A stretch of DNA of 64,000 bases from Notamacropus eugenii (taxonomy: Eukaryota; Chordata; Mammalia; Diprotodontia; Macropodidae). The notes under the pieces were generated by a model. It was not told the DNA's origin. It did not search any database and saw only the letters and a program-made list of their open reading frames with translations. The stretch's first letter is position 1. The number at the start of each line of letters is the position of its first letter. Positions 31,236 to 42,384 of this stretch are shown here, piece after piece. The stretch is from NCBI RefSeq assembly GCF_028372415.1, contig NC_092872.1:513856224-513920223 (forward strand), in the 5' to 3' direction. Both the position numbers and the translations under genes were made by a program.

Positions 31236-32049
31236 TGCACGCAGCACATGTTTTCTGATTTCTGGCCTATTGACTCAGGTAGAGAAAACACATCCTTAAC
31301 GAGATGGGGCTTGTAAATGGGCAACTGTTTAGGTAACAAAGCCACCTCTAGTGTTCATTGAACTTGTGGGAAATGGTTAAAATGAAATAATTTGAAAGAG
31401 AAGGCCACGCTAGACACACAGAAATAGTCTACTGCCATTTTATTTAGAATTTAAATGATGACTTTCATCTTTGTTTCTTCCCTTCATTTTCTGGGTTGTA
31501 AAGTATTGAGTGGTCAGAAAGCTTCAGAATATGCACTGTGAGGTAATGCTGCCCTGCTGTAATCCCGCCCCCTGCTCCTTCCTTTTAGTCCTACCACACA
31601 TCCCTTTGGCTCCTGTTGTTGGTCAGCAGGTAGTGAGAACTAAAGGTTTTTTGAGAGGACAACAGAATGAAAAGCAACGGAGGATTTTTTCTCTTTCTTT
31701 CACGCATAGAGGGGTTTTGTTTGGGATGTCAATAGTGAGAGCATCTTGTTCTGAAATGTGACCGCAAAAGATGGCTGACGAGTCTTGCTTCGATGTAGAA
31801 TCCTCTGCCCTCCAGACCTGCCCTGGGTCATCACGTCACGCATTCCATGACCCCAGCGCACTCAAAACCAAGCCAGTCTGTTTTTATGAAGATAGCATGG
31901 AGGCCAGATCTTTCTGCCATTTTTGCAACAATGGAGTCAATGAGCTTTGTGTGGATTTTCATGGAGGCTTATGGCTTCTTGTGAAGGTTTCCTGTCATCA
32001 CTGTCACTAATTCAGGACTTGAGATTCTTCCTGGGGGCCATGGCCTCAG
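31236..32049. other. Unassigned block with a 79-codon frame
   Basis: Repeat-free as far as I can see. A frame at 31771-32010 (+) starts in a fair context (aaagatgg) and is rich in Cys and His towards its end. It has no recognisable domain, and I do not call it a gene. A CRE-like 'tcacgtca' lies near 31833. Confidence 0.35.
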
Positions 32050-32455
32050 AAATATAACCCTTGTGTGCTATTATGCCACGAAAATGATTAAATGGATAGT
32101 TTCAAAGGAAACTGGGAAGATTTCTATGAAATTATGTAGAGTGAAGTGAGCAGAGACCATTTACACAAGACAACGTTATTGAGAAAAACAACTTTGAAAG
32201 ACTTTAGAACTGGCAATGATCAGTCAGGAGTCCTGAGGACTGTGTGTGAAATATGCTGGAAGTGATGAACTTAAAATTCAGCGTGACACATGCATTTTTG
32301 GACACGACCAGTCTGGGAATTTGATTTTCTGTAATATACATGTTTGTTAGTGAGGGTTTTTTTAAAAAAATTGTTCAATTGGTGGTGGTGGTGAGGGACA
32401 ATGGAAGAAGATAAGAAAGGCTTGTAAATATAAATACATTTTAAAAATTAAAAGA
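32050..32455 (+). mobile_element. L1 3-prime end (ORF2 tail and 3-prime UTR)
   Basis: 'tgattaaatggatagtttca' and 'gtagagtgaagtgagcagag' correspond to the last codons of marsupial L1 ORF2. The 3-prime UTR follows ('acaactttgaaagactttag', 'acatgcatttttggacacga', 'tgggaatttgattttctg'). It is strongly 5-prime truncated. The ORF2 tail no longer reads in one frame. Confidence 0.7.
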
Positions 32456-32825
32456 AATATGGCCTTTGCCACTGCATCTGTGTCTTCCATAGCCTTCTTT
32501 GTTACAAATCATTCACAGCAAAACATTCTTCCTGAAAAGCCAGTCTTCCTGTAGCCAACACAAAGATGCATCACTATATATTGATAGGCAGGTACTAACC
32601 TAAATATCAGCGGGCTCTATAATCCTTCCCCTGACTCTCAACTCCAGACAGAAAGTCCTCCTGAGATGCTATTGTCCGGCTTCTTCTGTCCAGCTCCCAA
32701 GTCCAACTGATTTATGGCTTTTCTCTCAGACTCCTAAAGAGAACCATATTCCTTTTTGGATACCACTCATCTCCTATTGTTTGTCCAAGCTGAGATCCTG
32801 ATTGAGCTAGACTTCAGTTGATTTC
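32456..32825. other. Unassigned sequence
   Basis: Nothing recognised. Confidence 0.4.
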
Positions 32826-33010
32826 AGGCAGTGTGGTATAATAGGAAGAGTATTGAATTTGTAGTCAAATGGTTCACAACCCAGATTTGTTGCTTATAAG
32901 CTATGTGATTTTGGATAAGTCATTTAACCTCTCTGGGCCTCAGCTTCCTTTTCTGTAAAATAAGGTTGATGGACTAAATGGTTTCTGAGGTTCCTGCTAG
33001 CTCTTAATTT
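32826..33010 (+). repeat. MIR-type SINE
   Basis: 'gcagtgtggtataataggaa', 'taacctctctgggcctcagc' and 'ctgaggttcctgctagctct' occur in order. Confidence 0.8.
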
Positions 33011-33119
33011 GCTATTCTGTATTATCTTGCTCCTAAGTACTGTTTTCCACTCTGAGTACTCTTCCTTATTTAAATTTCCAAGTCTTAATTTTTTTCATTT
33101 TTTAAAAAGACAGTAAGTA

Positions 33120-33300
33120 CCAAATATCATCTATCTAGAGCTGGAAAGAACCTTAGGGACTCTCTAGTTCAATCCTCTTATTTAAAGATGAGAAAACTGA
33201 GGTGTAGGAAGATTATTTTCCCGGATTACAGTTATTAACATCATAGGATTTGAACTCACAGGCACTAACTCCAAAGTCAGCACTCTTTTCTGGTGTACCC
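33120..33300 (-). repeat. MIR-type SINE, antisense
   Basis: 'agagctggaaagaaccttag', 'taaagatgagaaaactgagg' and 'gtcagcactcttttctgg'. Confidence 0.75.
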
Positions 33301-34015
33301 CATAACCAGATGATGTTTACTATTTTATAATTTTCCCCTAGCAATTTTCCAGATCAACTATTAGTTTACTGTTGACTTCAGGGACCTCCGGATGACAACA
33401 TCAAGGGCACCTGTTGAAGGGACGATGTCTTTGTCCTTAGATTTCAGAGTTGTATTGGTTTTTAACAATGATGAAGATCAGTGCCTATCTACTTCTTCTC
33501 AGCTAATGTGACCCCTGCCAAAGTCCTCCTAAAACACTCCCTGGGGGAAAGGGATGGAATGCCTCTCTGGTGTGTTAGGAAGCTTTCTCATTATTCCTTA
33601 ATGTTACATGGGTGCCACAAGGGTGATATGTCTATTGCCCCTTTCCCTAATTACAGTTATCCCTTCCACATTTCTGAGATTAGAGGTATGGTGCTCCTGT
33701 GATCTGGAAAATCTGTGTAAAATTTTTTGGCCCTCCCTTTGTACCAGAGAAGAAATCTGAATTTTTCTTTTACCTATGGAGTGTTTACAATACCTTGTTG
33801 TAAAGTTTGCATTAATGTTATATAATACTATACATATATTTTATGCATCTATGAGTTTTTAAAATTTTTCTGCATCATCTGCTGGCCTTCATATGTCATC
33901 TGTAGCTTCCACAAAAATCTTCCCAAATTGTCGTTTAATTTCTTATGCTGACCCACAATACGTCAAAACTGTGTTGGGAAAGCTGTGAGGTAGAAGGGAT
34001 AATGTATATGGACAA
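33301..34015. other. Unassigned, probably old repeat in part
   Basis: The stretch from about 33640 has the texture of an old dispersed repeat, but I cannot name it. No exon. Confidence 0.35.
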
Positions 34016-34129
34016 AGCTATATTCTCCAGGCTGTATTCCTGACTGGCCTGGCCTTTCTTCACAGTGACCCAGAAACATTTTCACTCTGGAAGCTCATAC
34101 ACTTCTGGACTTCATATACTGAAAGTAAC

Positions 34130-34435
34130 TGCCACCCTTGTGGGCTCTTCCTCTGCTTGGTTCATTCCATCCCCAAACTCCAACTCACATTTATGCATCA
34201 CTTAAAAGTTTTCAAAGTCTTTCTTCAGATTAACCTTATGAGGTAGGCTGGGGAAGTGTTATTAGCCTTTGTCAAGAATAGGAGAATGAATCCAAGGGGT
34301 TAAGGGATTTGCTTAAAGTCATATGACTGTCAGAGGAAGTAATGAAATCCGATTCTCTTCTGAATCCAAGTACAATGAAACATGCCACCCTTGTGGTCTC
34401 TTCCTCTGCTTGGCTCATTCCATACCCAAACTCCA
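34130..34435. repeat. 53-bp direct duplication flanking a SINE
   Basis: 34130-34182 and 34383-34435 are the same 53 bases of L2 with three differences. They bracket the antisense CORE-SINE at 34183-34382. The duplication is far longer than the 7-20 bp that LINE machinery usually leaves. Confidence 0.85.
34183..34382 (-). repeat. CORE-SINE subfamily member
   Basis: Close relative of 22651-22859, sharing 'actcacatttatgcatcact' and 'caaagtctttcttcagatta'. Confidence 0.75.
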
Positions 34436-34789
34436 TTTTAAGGAAGAGGGCAATCAGGGCAGCCATGTCTTCATTCCTCTCCAGGCAATACTTCTGACTC
34501 CTGGATTTTCTCTATAGTGCCCGTGCTTTCAGTTCTCTTTTATATGTTGTCTTCCTCCAATGAAATGAAGCTCTTTGAGGACAGAGACTGTATTTCTTTC
34601 TTCTTACATTAATATTTATAGCACTGAGCATGATGTTGGGAACATAGTGGGCACTTGACTTGCTGAGACTGCCTACCTTTCTAGGTGTACACTTTTTTGA
34701 TCTTATATAGGATGCACTATATAAATGTTAGTTATGATGATTATTGTCACTATTTTTATTTCTTTTACTCAACTTCTGTTGCGCAATTC

Positions 34790-35710
34790 TTTACTGATTG
34801 CATGTTGTAACTAGTCAATATTCACCCTCTCTCTCCATTGCCTTTTGGGTGATGAGCAGCCTTAATGCTTCAGAAGACTGTGGCATTCCATGAGCCCCAG
34901 GCACATAACATCAACGAAAGAATATTGGTGTTAAAAAAGTGGGCTTTTTTTTTTGCCACGGAAAGGATTAAGGTCATGAGAAGGCACTGAATATTTCCAC
35001 AGAGGCAATCTAGATCTTCACTCTTCCTTCCATTCAGTTCAGATCTCAGCTTATAGTCAAATTTGCAGTATTTGTCCAGGATATGCTGAAAGATAGATAT
35101 AGAGATAAATAGAGATCAGAATATAGCTTTTTTATTTATATTTTTATATATAGATAGACTAGACAGATAATCTATCTAGATACATATCGATTTCTAACTG
35201 TTTATCTTTGTGTCTATCTATTTGCAAATTCTATGAGTTGTCCAATCAACTGATGATCATAGTCTGAGCAGTAGCTGGTTTTCTTCTACTTGGTTTTTTC
35301 CTCTGTGGATAGTTAGGCAAAACTCTCTGGAGTAATTATGGATCTCATTTAGGCTGCTGTTCAGTGTTCCAGGACTAGATGCAATCAGTACAATGTCACC
35401 CTCAAAAAATGATCTTTTGAGGACCTTGTCAACTGCAGAATTTCTGAATACATTTCTGTAAACTTGTTTTTAAAATATTTTGATAATTGTAATACAGTAT
35501 AATCAGCTTCCTTTGTAGTCCCATGAGTTTTATTTTTATACATTTAAAAAAATTAATTTTCAGAATGGGATCCATACGCTTCACCAGGCAGCCATGATGT
35601 ACAAAACAGGTTGAGAATCTGTGTCTATATGGAATCCTTCTTCCATTTGGACATCCTCCATGCTTGTTACAAACAAGTGATGATTTATATTGATTTTTTA
35701 AAATTAAAGA
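34790..35710 (-). mobile_element. RTE LINE 3-prime part, split by a hAT MITE
   Basis: Landmarks shared with the RTE copies at 49760 and 61150 lie in the same order: 'ccttttgggtgatgagcagc' (34841), 'ttgcagtatttgtccaggat' (35063), 'ggatctcatttaggctgctg' (35340), then past the MITE 'ccatttggacatcctccatg' (35643). No open frame survives. Confidence 0.55.
35455..35635. mobile_element. hAT-type MITE inserted in RTE
   Basis: 'ataattgtaatacagtataa', 'cagcttcctttgtagtccca' and 'gggatccatacgcttcacca', with an end 'aacaggttgagaatctg', resemble the right part of the hAT element at 26100-26190. RTE sequence resumes afterwards. Confidence 0.5.
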
Positions 35711-35711
35711 G

Positions 35712-36000
35712 TGGACCTCCACTGGGTACTCATTGGACCCATCCTACTACTGATTGGCACAGGAGTTTTGACATGTTCCATTTTTGACCTGGGCCAATTT
35801 GTCTTTCCTTTGGCAGTCTTCTCCCCACCATTCCTCACCCCTTCCAACCTCTTGCTCCCATGGGTTCAACCATATTAATGCCAGATGTAGTACGGATACC
35901 AGATTCTCTCAGCTTGTTAGAGCTCTGAGTTCCTGAGTTCAAGAGATCCACCAGCCTGAGCTTTCCTGCAAGCTTATAGTCATGTGCTACCACACCTGAC
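35712..36000 (-). pseudogene. RN7SL: 7SL (signal recognition particle) RNA pseudogene
   Basis: Read on the minus strand from 36000, the sequence follows 7SL RNA: 'gtcaggtgtggtagcacatg' at the 5-prime Alu-domain end, 'gctcaggctggtggatctct', the S-domain 'ggcattaatatggttgaacc' (35863-35882), 'ggcccaggtcaaaaatgg', and 'aaaactcctgtgccaatcag'. The S domain sets it apart from a 7SL-derived SINE. Many substitutions and a worn 3-prime end mean an old processed copy, not a working gene. The functional RNA scaffolds SRP in the cytoplasm. An A-rich remnant sits past the 3-prime end, on the RTE side. Confidence 0.85.
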
Positions 36001-36069
36001 CAACCATATAGTACTCCTATATAGTTTATAAAGGCTTCCTCATACATTTTCTTCTTTGGCCCTTGCAAA

Positions 36070-36285
36070 TACCATAGGCAGATTGAGAATTATTCCCATT
36101 TTGCTGGTGAGGGAAGTAGGACTCTGCAAGATTAAGTAATCTCCTCACAGTTACAACATTAACTGGCAGAGGTCACTTTATGGATGAGAAAACTGAGGGC
36201 TGGGGAGGTGAAATGACTTTCCTGATGGGATTTGAAGTTAGGTCATCAAAGTCTTACCAGTATTCTTCTCACTGAACCAGGGAAT
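36070..36285 (-). repeat. MIR-type SINEs, antisense
   Basis: 'attcccattttgctggtgag', 'ttaagtaatctcctcacagt', then 'ggatgagaaaactgagggct'. Probably two overlapping copies. Confidence 0.55.
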
Positions 36286-36439
36286 GATAAAACGGAAAAG
36301 ACAGATTTTGATTATAAGGGAAGGGCATAAGAGGAAAGCATATTTGAATTTTTGAAGATATAAATCTGGCCAACATTAGGTATCATCATGAAATCCTAGT
36401 TTAAGCAGATATCTACCTGGTACTATCATGGTCTTGGCT

Positions 36440-36687
36440 AGATGGCGTAGTAGATAGAGCACTGGGCTTGGAATTGGGAAGATTTGTCTTCATGAGTTCA
36501 AATCCAGACTCAGATACTTAGTTGCTGTGTTACCCTGGGCAAGTCAGTTAGTCCTATTTGCCTCACTTTCCTCATCTATGAAATGAACTGAAGAAGGAAA
36601 TGGCAAACTACTTCAGTATCTTTGCCAAGAAAATCCAAAATGGGGGCACAAAGTATCAAACACAATTGAAACAGCTAAACAACATAA
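36440..36687 (+). mobile_element. SINE with BovB-like tail
   Basis: 'ctagatggcgtagtagatag', 'accctgggcaagtcagttag', 'aaatggcaaactacttcagt' and 'caaacacaattgaaacagct' are the head, core and tail of the 17283 family. No clear target duplication. Confidence 0.8.
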
Positions 36688-36689
36688 AG

Positions 36690-37607
36690 ATCTTACAACC
36701 CTTGATTAATCTCTGACACAGACTTGTCCTGGACCCTAGGTGAGGGCCCATAAAGAAATGTCAAAGAGATAGTTGCCACTGACCTATTATCTAGAGCTGT
36801 AACTATTGCACTGACACTCAAATCTTGGCCCAGAGTGAGAAATGCAGAGTACGCCATGAGCTCCAACTTAACGTGTACTCCCTTGCTGGACAACCACACC
36901 CCTACTTATTTCTCTCTAGCTACAGCTAGTCCTCCAGTAATGGTGTGGTAGGGCAGACTTCTCTTCTTCCTCTCCATCCCACTCCAAGTTGCTTATCCCA
37001 GCTGCAAAAATCCCTAGTTATGTATCTTCTTGAGAAACTGAATCATGATTCCCCAGTCCTTTGCTGTATATCATGCTGAAGACCCTTGGTAGCTGATATC
37101 ACAGCCCAGCGCACAAAAATCTTCCCAGCAAACACAAACACTGAAAACACTGAGAAAACTGACCATATATCCAGACCTCTCTGGGGTATACTGCACTTCC
37201 AAAAAGAGTTTTAACCTGGCTCTTTTGCTAGTACATATAGTCAACTTTATAGTCACAGTATAGGGGCCAAGTAGGGAAGACCAGGCAAGAGGTCTGGCCT
37301 TCCCTCTGCTTTTATCTGTTGCCTAGAAGTGACCTCAGAGTAAGCCACAGAGAAAAGCTAATGCCCCCATTCAGCTCTTGGCAGTAACTGCTGCCTTTCT
37401 GCTTGAGAAATGTAATTCCCTGATTATGACAATGTTTTGGCAACTCTACATACAAAGAGAAGAACTGACATGTCTCTGCCTAGGAGCCAGAGAATCATCA
37501 TCTATCTGGGGAGAGAGCCTCAAATGCTATCCACCATCACCTGGGTTCCTAGCAGGGGCATCGTGTCAGCTCCTAACAGAGACTGGGGGAAATGGCACCA
37601 AGTCACA
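36690..37607. other. Unassigned block
   Basis: A minus-strand frame of 68 codons (36693-36899) and a plus-strand frame of 134 codons (37378-37782, which runs into a CR1 relic) have no recognisable domains. The rest is unassigned. Confidence 0.4.
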
Positions 37608-37775
37608 GAACCACATAATCTTAGAGTTAGAACAGACCCCAGAGGGCATCTACCTAGCCAAGAATCCTTTAGATAATATCCTATACAAGAGGTCATCCAT
37701 CCTCTGCTTGAAGCCTCTCCAGGAAGGGAACCCCTTTATTCTTCAGTGGGCCATTCCAGTTTCAGACAGATCTGA
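37608..37775 (-). repeat. CR1/L3 LINE, antisense
   Basis: 'aagaggtcatccatcctctg', 'cttgaagcctctccaggaag', 'gggccattccagtttcagac' and 'agatctgattgttag' are an antisense CR1/L3 end. Confidence 0.7.
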
Positions 37776-37784
37776 TTGTTAGTA

Positions 37785-38035
37785 ACAGTAAGTAATAGCA
37801 TTTGCTTATAAAGTATGCAAGTACTTTATACACATTATCTCATTTAATCCACAGGCTGATAACAACCCTATCAGTGCTGTTATTATCATCCCCATTTTAC
37901 ACATGTGAAAACTGAGAAAGGGAGAAGGTAAGTCACTGGCCCAGAGTCACATAGGCTAGAGCTAGTCTAAAGTAGGATTTGAAGTCAGGTCTTTCTGATT
38001 TCCAGTAAACACTCTATCCACTGCTCCAAAGAATT
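37785..38035 (-). repeat. CORE-SINE/MIR, antisense, nearly full length
   Basis: 'agcatttgcttataaagtat', 'ccccattttacacatgtgaa', 'cagagtcacataggctagag' and 'ttgaagtcaggtctttctga' occur in order. Confidence 0.8.
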
Positions 38036-38859
38036 GCTTGTGAGGAAAATCTCCTTATATAGGACCATCATTTGCCCTTCCATAGTTTCTGCCCCTACAT
38101 TCCCAGAAGGCACTTCTTATGCCTTCACACAAGAAGTTGGTGTGAATGTGAAAAATAGCAAATTTCCTCTTTCATGATGGAAAGAGGCATGAAGACACTT
38201 ACTTGGCTAAACATTCACTTGAGGAAAAAATCAACCATCATAAATTGTCTTTGCATATTCAGTTTTCACTGTGAGAGAGCCAGCACCAACTCTTTACTTT
38301 GGAAATAAATTGAAATGTATTCTCCTCAAATAAACTACAGTGCCCCCTCCAAAAGGTTACTTAGGGACAGCAAAGCTCATAATAGAATAAATTGGTAATA
38401 ATAATGATCATAAAGGACTTAGTTTTTATTGGAAAAACTCTATATTAAAATTGGAGCTCATCTTTGACCGACTTAGGTGGATTGACCAAAAATAGAAATC
38501 AGCTTACGTAGCCTTCCATTTTTAGGGAAGGTGAAGATATGGATTTAGACACTTGATTTTCTTAGCTTAGAGAACACTGTAGGCTAAACTGCTCTGGCCC
38601 TCAGGGACTGTGCTATCAGCAGCTGTGGGCTGGGTGAAATTTTTAAAATTCATTTCTCATATCCAGTTGACATGGATTTTTGTGTGTGCGTGTTTAAAAC
38701 TGTGCTGGCCTGTACTGTGGCCTTTCAAATAGTTTTGATCTCATCGGTCATGTGGATCTCCTCCTCTGCTCACTTCCCAGGCCAAGCACTTCACTGTATT
38801 TGCTAAGTTGGGTATTACATCTTTGGTCATTTAGAAATCAAGGAAAGTGAGCAATGGCA
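38036..38859. other. Unassigned block
   Basis: No repeat or exon recognised. Confidence 0.4.
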
Positions 38860-39175
38860 GTATTTGTGAGGTAGCTATGTGCTGTAGTTGAGAAAGCATT
38901 GGCCTTGATGTCCAAGGACCTAGTTTTGAGTCCTAGCTTCTTCATTAACTAATAGTTACCCATAGAAAGTCATATCATCAGGGAAGCAGGGTAATGCATG
39001 GGAAGGAGCAGAGGGCCTGGCTTCAAACCATATCTTTGTTGCGTTTAACTTTATGAGCTTGAACAAGTCACAAAATCACCATGGCCCTCATTTTTCTTAT
39101 CTGTAAAATGAGAGGATTTGGTCAGATGGTTCCTGAGGTCTCTTCCTGCTCTCAATCTCTGATTATTGTTAACTG
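38860..39175 (+). repeat. Two MIR-type SINEs in tandem
   Basis: 38860-38982 ('ttgagaaagcattggccttg', 'ctagttttgagtcctagctt') and 38983-39175 ('cctcatttttcttatctgta', 'ggttcctgaggtctcttcct') are separate forward copies. Confidence 0.6.
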
Positions 39176-39229
39176 GTAAGTCATTTAAAGCCTCTGAGCC
39201 TCCTTATCTTCATTGGTAAAATAAGGATG

Positions 39230-39611
39230 ATGATCATAACTCACATTTACATAGCACTTTAAGTTCTGCAGAGCACTTTACATCTAATATCTCATTTTGA
39301 TCCTTACAGCCTTATGAGGTAGGTATGACATCCCCATTTTTCAGTTGAGGAAACTAAGGTTGAGAAAGGTTAGGTGACTCAACCAGGATTATATCTATCT
39401 CACATGGTTCGCATAAGGTTTAGGTGCAATTAAATGTATGAAACACTTATAAAATTTCCAATGCAAAATTTCACTATGCAAAGATTAATTATTAATATTA
39501 TCAAGTGACTCACTGAATTTTGCTACCTTACATTTTCAGTAAGTGGAGAAGCTAGGATTTGAATCCAGGTCTTTGGCCTCTAAATCCAGGGTTGTCCATC
39601 ATGCTACATAT
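39230..39611 (-). repeat. CORE-SINE/MIR, antisense, split by a forward fragment
   Basis: 'catttacatagcactttaag', 'atgaggtaggtatgacatcc' and 'cagttgaggaaactaaggtt' on the left continue on the right with 'gatttgaatccaggtctttg'. A forward CORE-SINE 3-prime scrap lies between (about 39395-39500). Confidence 0.6.
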
Positions 39612-40634
39612 CTAGTTCATAGCACATTTTTACTTTTCTCTGATTCTATATTTCTCTGGGTTAGGCAAGATCCTCAAGCTTCAGATTCCACTTCTGCAAA
39701 GTGGGGATACTAATATTCATATTACTTGGTTCTGTGGGATTCTTACAAGGCTCAGATGAGTATCAAGTTTATTTAAAAGATCTTATTAAGCTGAAAAATA
39801 CAACTTAAATACAAGCTGCTATTACCAGTGGCGATATTGGTGATTTTATGATAGTTTACATGAAAGACACACTAGATTTAGAGGAAAGGTGAAAAATGGG
39901 ATGCTCAAAAAGGTAGGTGACTACAGTTGTTGATAAATAAAGCATGACAAGAGAAAATGGTCAATTAATGCCAGTCAACTGACATTACACTAAACTGTGG
40001 ATGGATTTGGGATGAGATTCAAGCCAATGTTTTGTTTTTAATTTGTGGCTACATCTTCATGCTGGCATCTCTGTATGAGGAACTGTATGAACAGAAATGG
40101 TTTTCTCTTCAAATATGGCCCCTTGAGATTTAAATGAGCCAGATGCGGCTGGATACCTAACTAGATTTCATATTCAGACTCAGAGCTCTGCACCCCCCCA
40201 CCCAAATTAATTCATGATTAGGTTGACGATAGGCAGGCTGTGTGTACCATGTCACTGCCAAAGATGGAAAAACTAACCTAACCTTCACTCTAAGCCCAAG
40301 CAACACTCATTAAAAATTGGAAAAGATTTTTTTACAGACTTGTAGAGGTTAGTAGTAAATGTTTGTTTTTCATTTTCTTCATGATTCTCTGTAATCTAGT
40401 TTTTACAAAGAAGGGAAGACAGAGAAGAGTGGGGAAGAGAAGTCATCTTCATGACAGTAGGGGGGAAAATTCTTTTTCTGCTCAATTTGTATAGTCAATT
40501 TTTCCATCTTGAAAGACCTAAACACGGTAAATGGAATATGGTTTTGATAAACACAGAGACCTTTGGTTTTATAAACCACTAGGCTACCATCACTAGTACA
40601 GTTCAGTATTCAAAACCAAAATAAGGTATTGACT
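39612..40634. other. Unassigned block, about 1 kb
   Basis: No repeat family or exon recognised. Confidence 0.4.
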
Positions 40635-40800
40635 AGACTAATAAAATCTTAGAATTGGAAGGCATCACAAAGGCTATCTTTCTTGGAGTATAAATTCCAT
40701 TTGCACCATCCCCATTAAGTGGTCAACCAGCTTCGACTTGAATAACATACTGGGATGGGAAGTTCATGACTTTTAACTGCTTTTTCCCTAATATCTCTCC
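40635..40800 (-). repeat. CR1/L3 LINE, antisense, worn
   Basis: 'aatcttagaattggaaggca', 'ttaagtggtcaaccagcttc' and 'gggatgggaagttcatgact'. Confidence 0.5.
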
Positions 40801-41304
40801 AGTTACTCCCTATTACCCCTTGCTTACTGGTATTTCAATTCTCCGCGGCAAAGTAGAATATATATCTGATTTTTCTTCTGCATGACAAATGGACTTGGAC
40901 ACTTAAAAATCTATGAAGTTTTTGGAAGCGGTATGACCTCCACACCTCTAACTTCATGTGTTGTTATAGCTGAAAAAATTCATCCCAGCAATGACCAACA
41001 TACACAAATTTTCCTGTGATACTTGTGAAGAGTCTGTTACTTGGTCTATAGTCAGAGCTTTGCTAACCTAGTAGCAAGTGCCAGAAACTGGGCCTGCTGC
41101 TACTAGAACTTTTGTTGTCAATGTTTTATTGAGTTGTAGGGGCTTATTTTTAACACCATTTACTTCTCAATAATCTATCTTCTCTCCTTCTCACTCCCTT
41201 GCTTTAATGGAGCCTCTCTTTAAAGTAACAAAGTAAAAACAATTAAGCAAAAACAGTGCCTATAGCTTTTGAGAGACTAGGATTGCCTCCTTGATAATAA
41301 TACT
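40801..41304. other. Unassigned sequence
   Basis: Nothing recognised. Confidence 0.4.
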
Positions 41305-41580
41305 AACTAACATTTATAAATCTGACATTGTAAATTTTGCAAAGCACCCTAGATATCCTCACCCTCATTCTATACCTATGTTATGTCATTTGGTCCTTAT
41401 AAAAATCCTATGGGGTTGATACTACAGTATCCCCATTGTACAGTTAGGGAAAGTGAGACTCAGAGAGGCCATGGGACTTGGCCACATAGGTAATAAGTGT
41501 CGGAGGTGATATTTGAACTCAGGTCATTTTGACTCTAGATACTACACTTTAGCCATTAAACCATTCTGCCTTTCTCTATA
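41305..41580 (-). repeat. CORE-SINE/MIR, antisense
   Basis: 'actaactaacatttataaat', 'atccccattgtacagttagg', 'gtgagactcagagaggccat' and 'atttgaactcaggtcatttt'. Confidence 0.8.
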
Positions 41581-41639
41581 AAGCACAAAGAAACAACAGG
41601 ATTGGATATAGATAACGGACATCATATTTTTTCATCAAT

Positions 41640-42384
41640 GGATCCATCCATACTCATCTTAATAGTCTCATCCTTGGTGTTACCAGTAGGGGCTCTCTTT
41701 CCCTTTCTTCTTTCTTCCCTTCTTCCATTGAAGGTAGCCAGGTGAGAATAGCTGCTAGCAAGAATATCCTTTCTTTTCTTTCCTCTTCCTCCTCTCCAGT
41801 TTTTCTTTCCTCCCTCCCTGTCCAGATCCCATCAAGGTGCTGGGTGGAAAATACCAACAATAGGTCCCTTCTCCTAAACCTTCCTGACAATGCTTTGCGC
41901 TAGATTGGATACTAATCACTCTCATGCCTTTCCTTTTGTGAGAGACCTTGGAATCTCCGCTCTTCTTGGATCATTTATAGGTTCCTAACGGTTAATAGGT
42001 TGAGCCCATCCAGTTTCCCTTACCCTGCAGAGCAGTCATGGATACATGAGTTGACAATCTCCAAATATAATCCTTCTGGTAAGATAGAGGCTCACTAGGC
42101 CTTATTTGCCCTACTCTGAGCCTCACCATCTGCCTTTCTGCATACCCTCCTGACCACTGGAAACTGTCATCTGGTCTGCCAATGAACCCCAATGACCCCT
42201 GGGTCTTGTTAGCTGTTTTGATCCTGGACAATAGTATTTTCAAACCTTTTCTTTAACTTTGAAATGTAATGTATGTGGTACCTTCCCCTTTAGAATGGAG
42301 CTCTGCCTTTTCTGCTTGTATTCCCAAGATTTTGCACAATTTTTAGCATACAACAAGGGCTGAAGAAATGTGTTTTCATCCATT
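41640..42384 (+). repeat. L2-like forward sequence
   Basis: Pyrimidine-rich L2-like texture leads to a recognisable end ('cttgtattcccaagattttg'). The left half is uncertain. Confidence 0.4.

Larger units (their letters stand above)
34020..34680 (+). repeat. L2 3-prime part, split by a SINE
   Basis: 'ctcttcctctgcttggttca', then after the SINE 'tttaaggaagagggcaatca', 'aatgaaatgaagctctttga' and 'gcatgatgttgggaacatag'. The SINE lies between two copies of a 53-bp stretch of this L2. Confidence 0.65.

Noticed and set aside
35712-36000. An Alu-like 7SL-derived SINE
   Set aside because: The sequence includes the 7SL S domain, which Alu and B1 lack, so a 7SL pseudogene fits better.
37378-37782. A 134-codon plus-strand frame as an exon
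   Set aside because: Its second half is antisense CR1/L3, the first half has no domain, and I see no splice-site pattern. It is one of the longest frames here, but chance frames of this size are expected in 64 kb.
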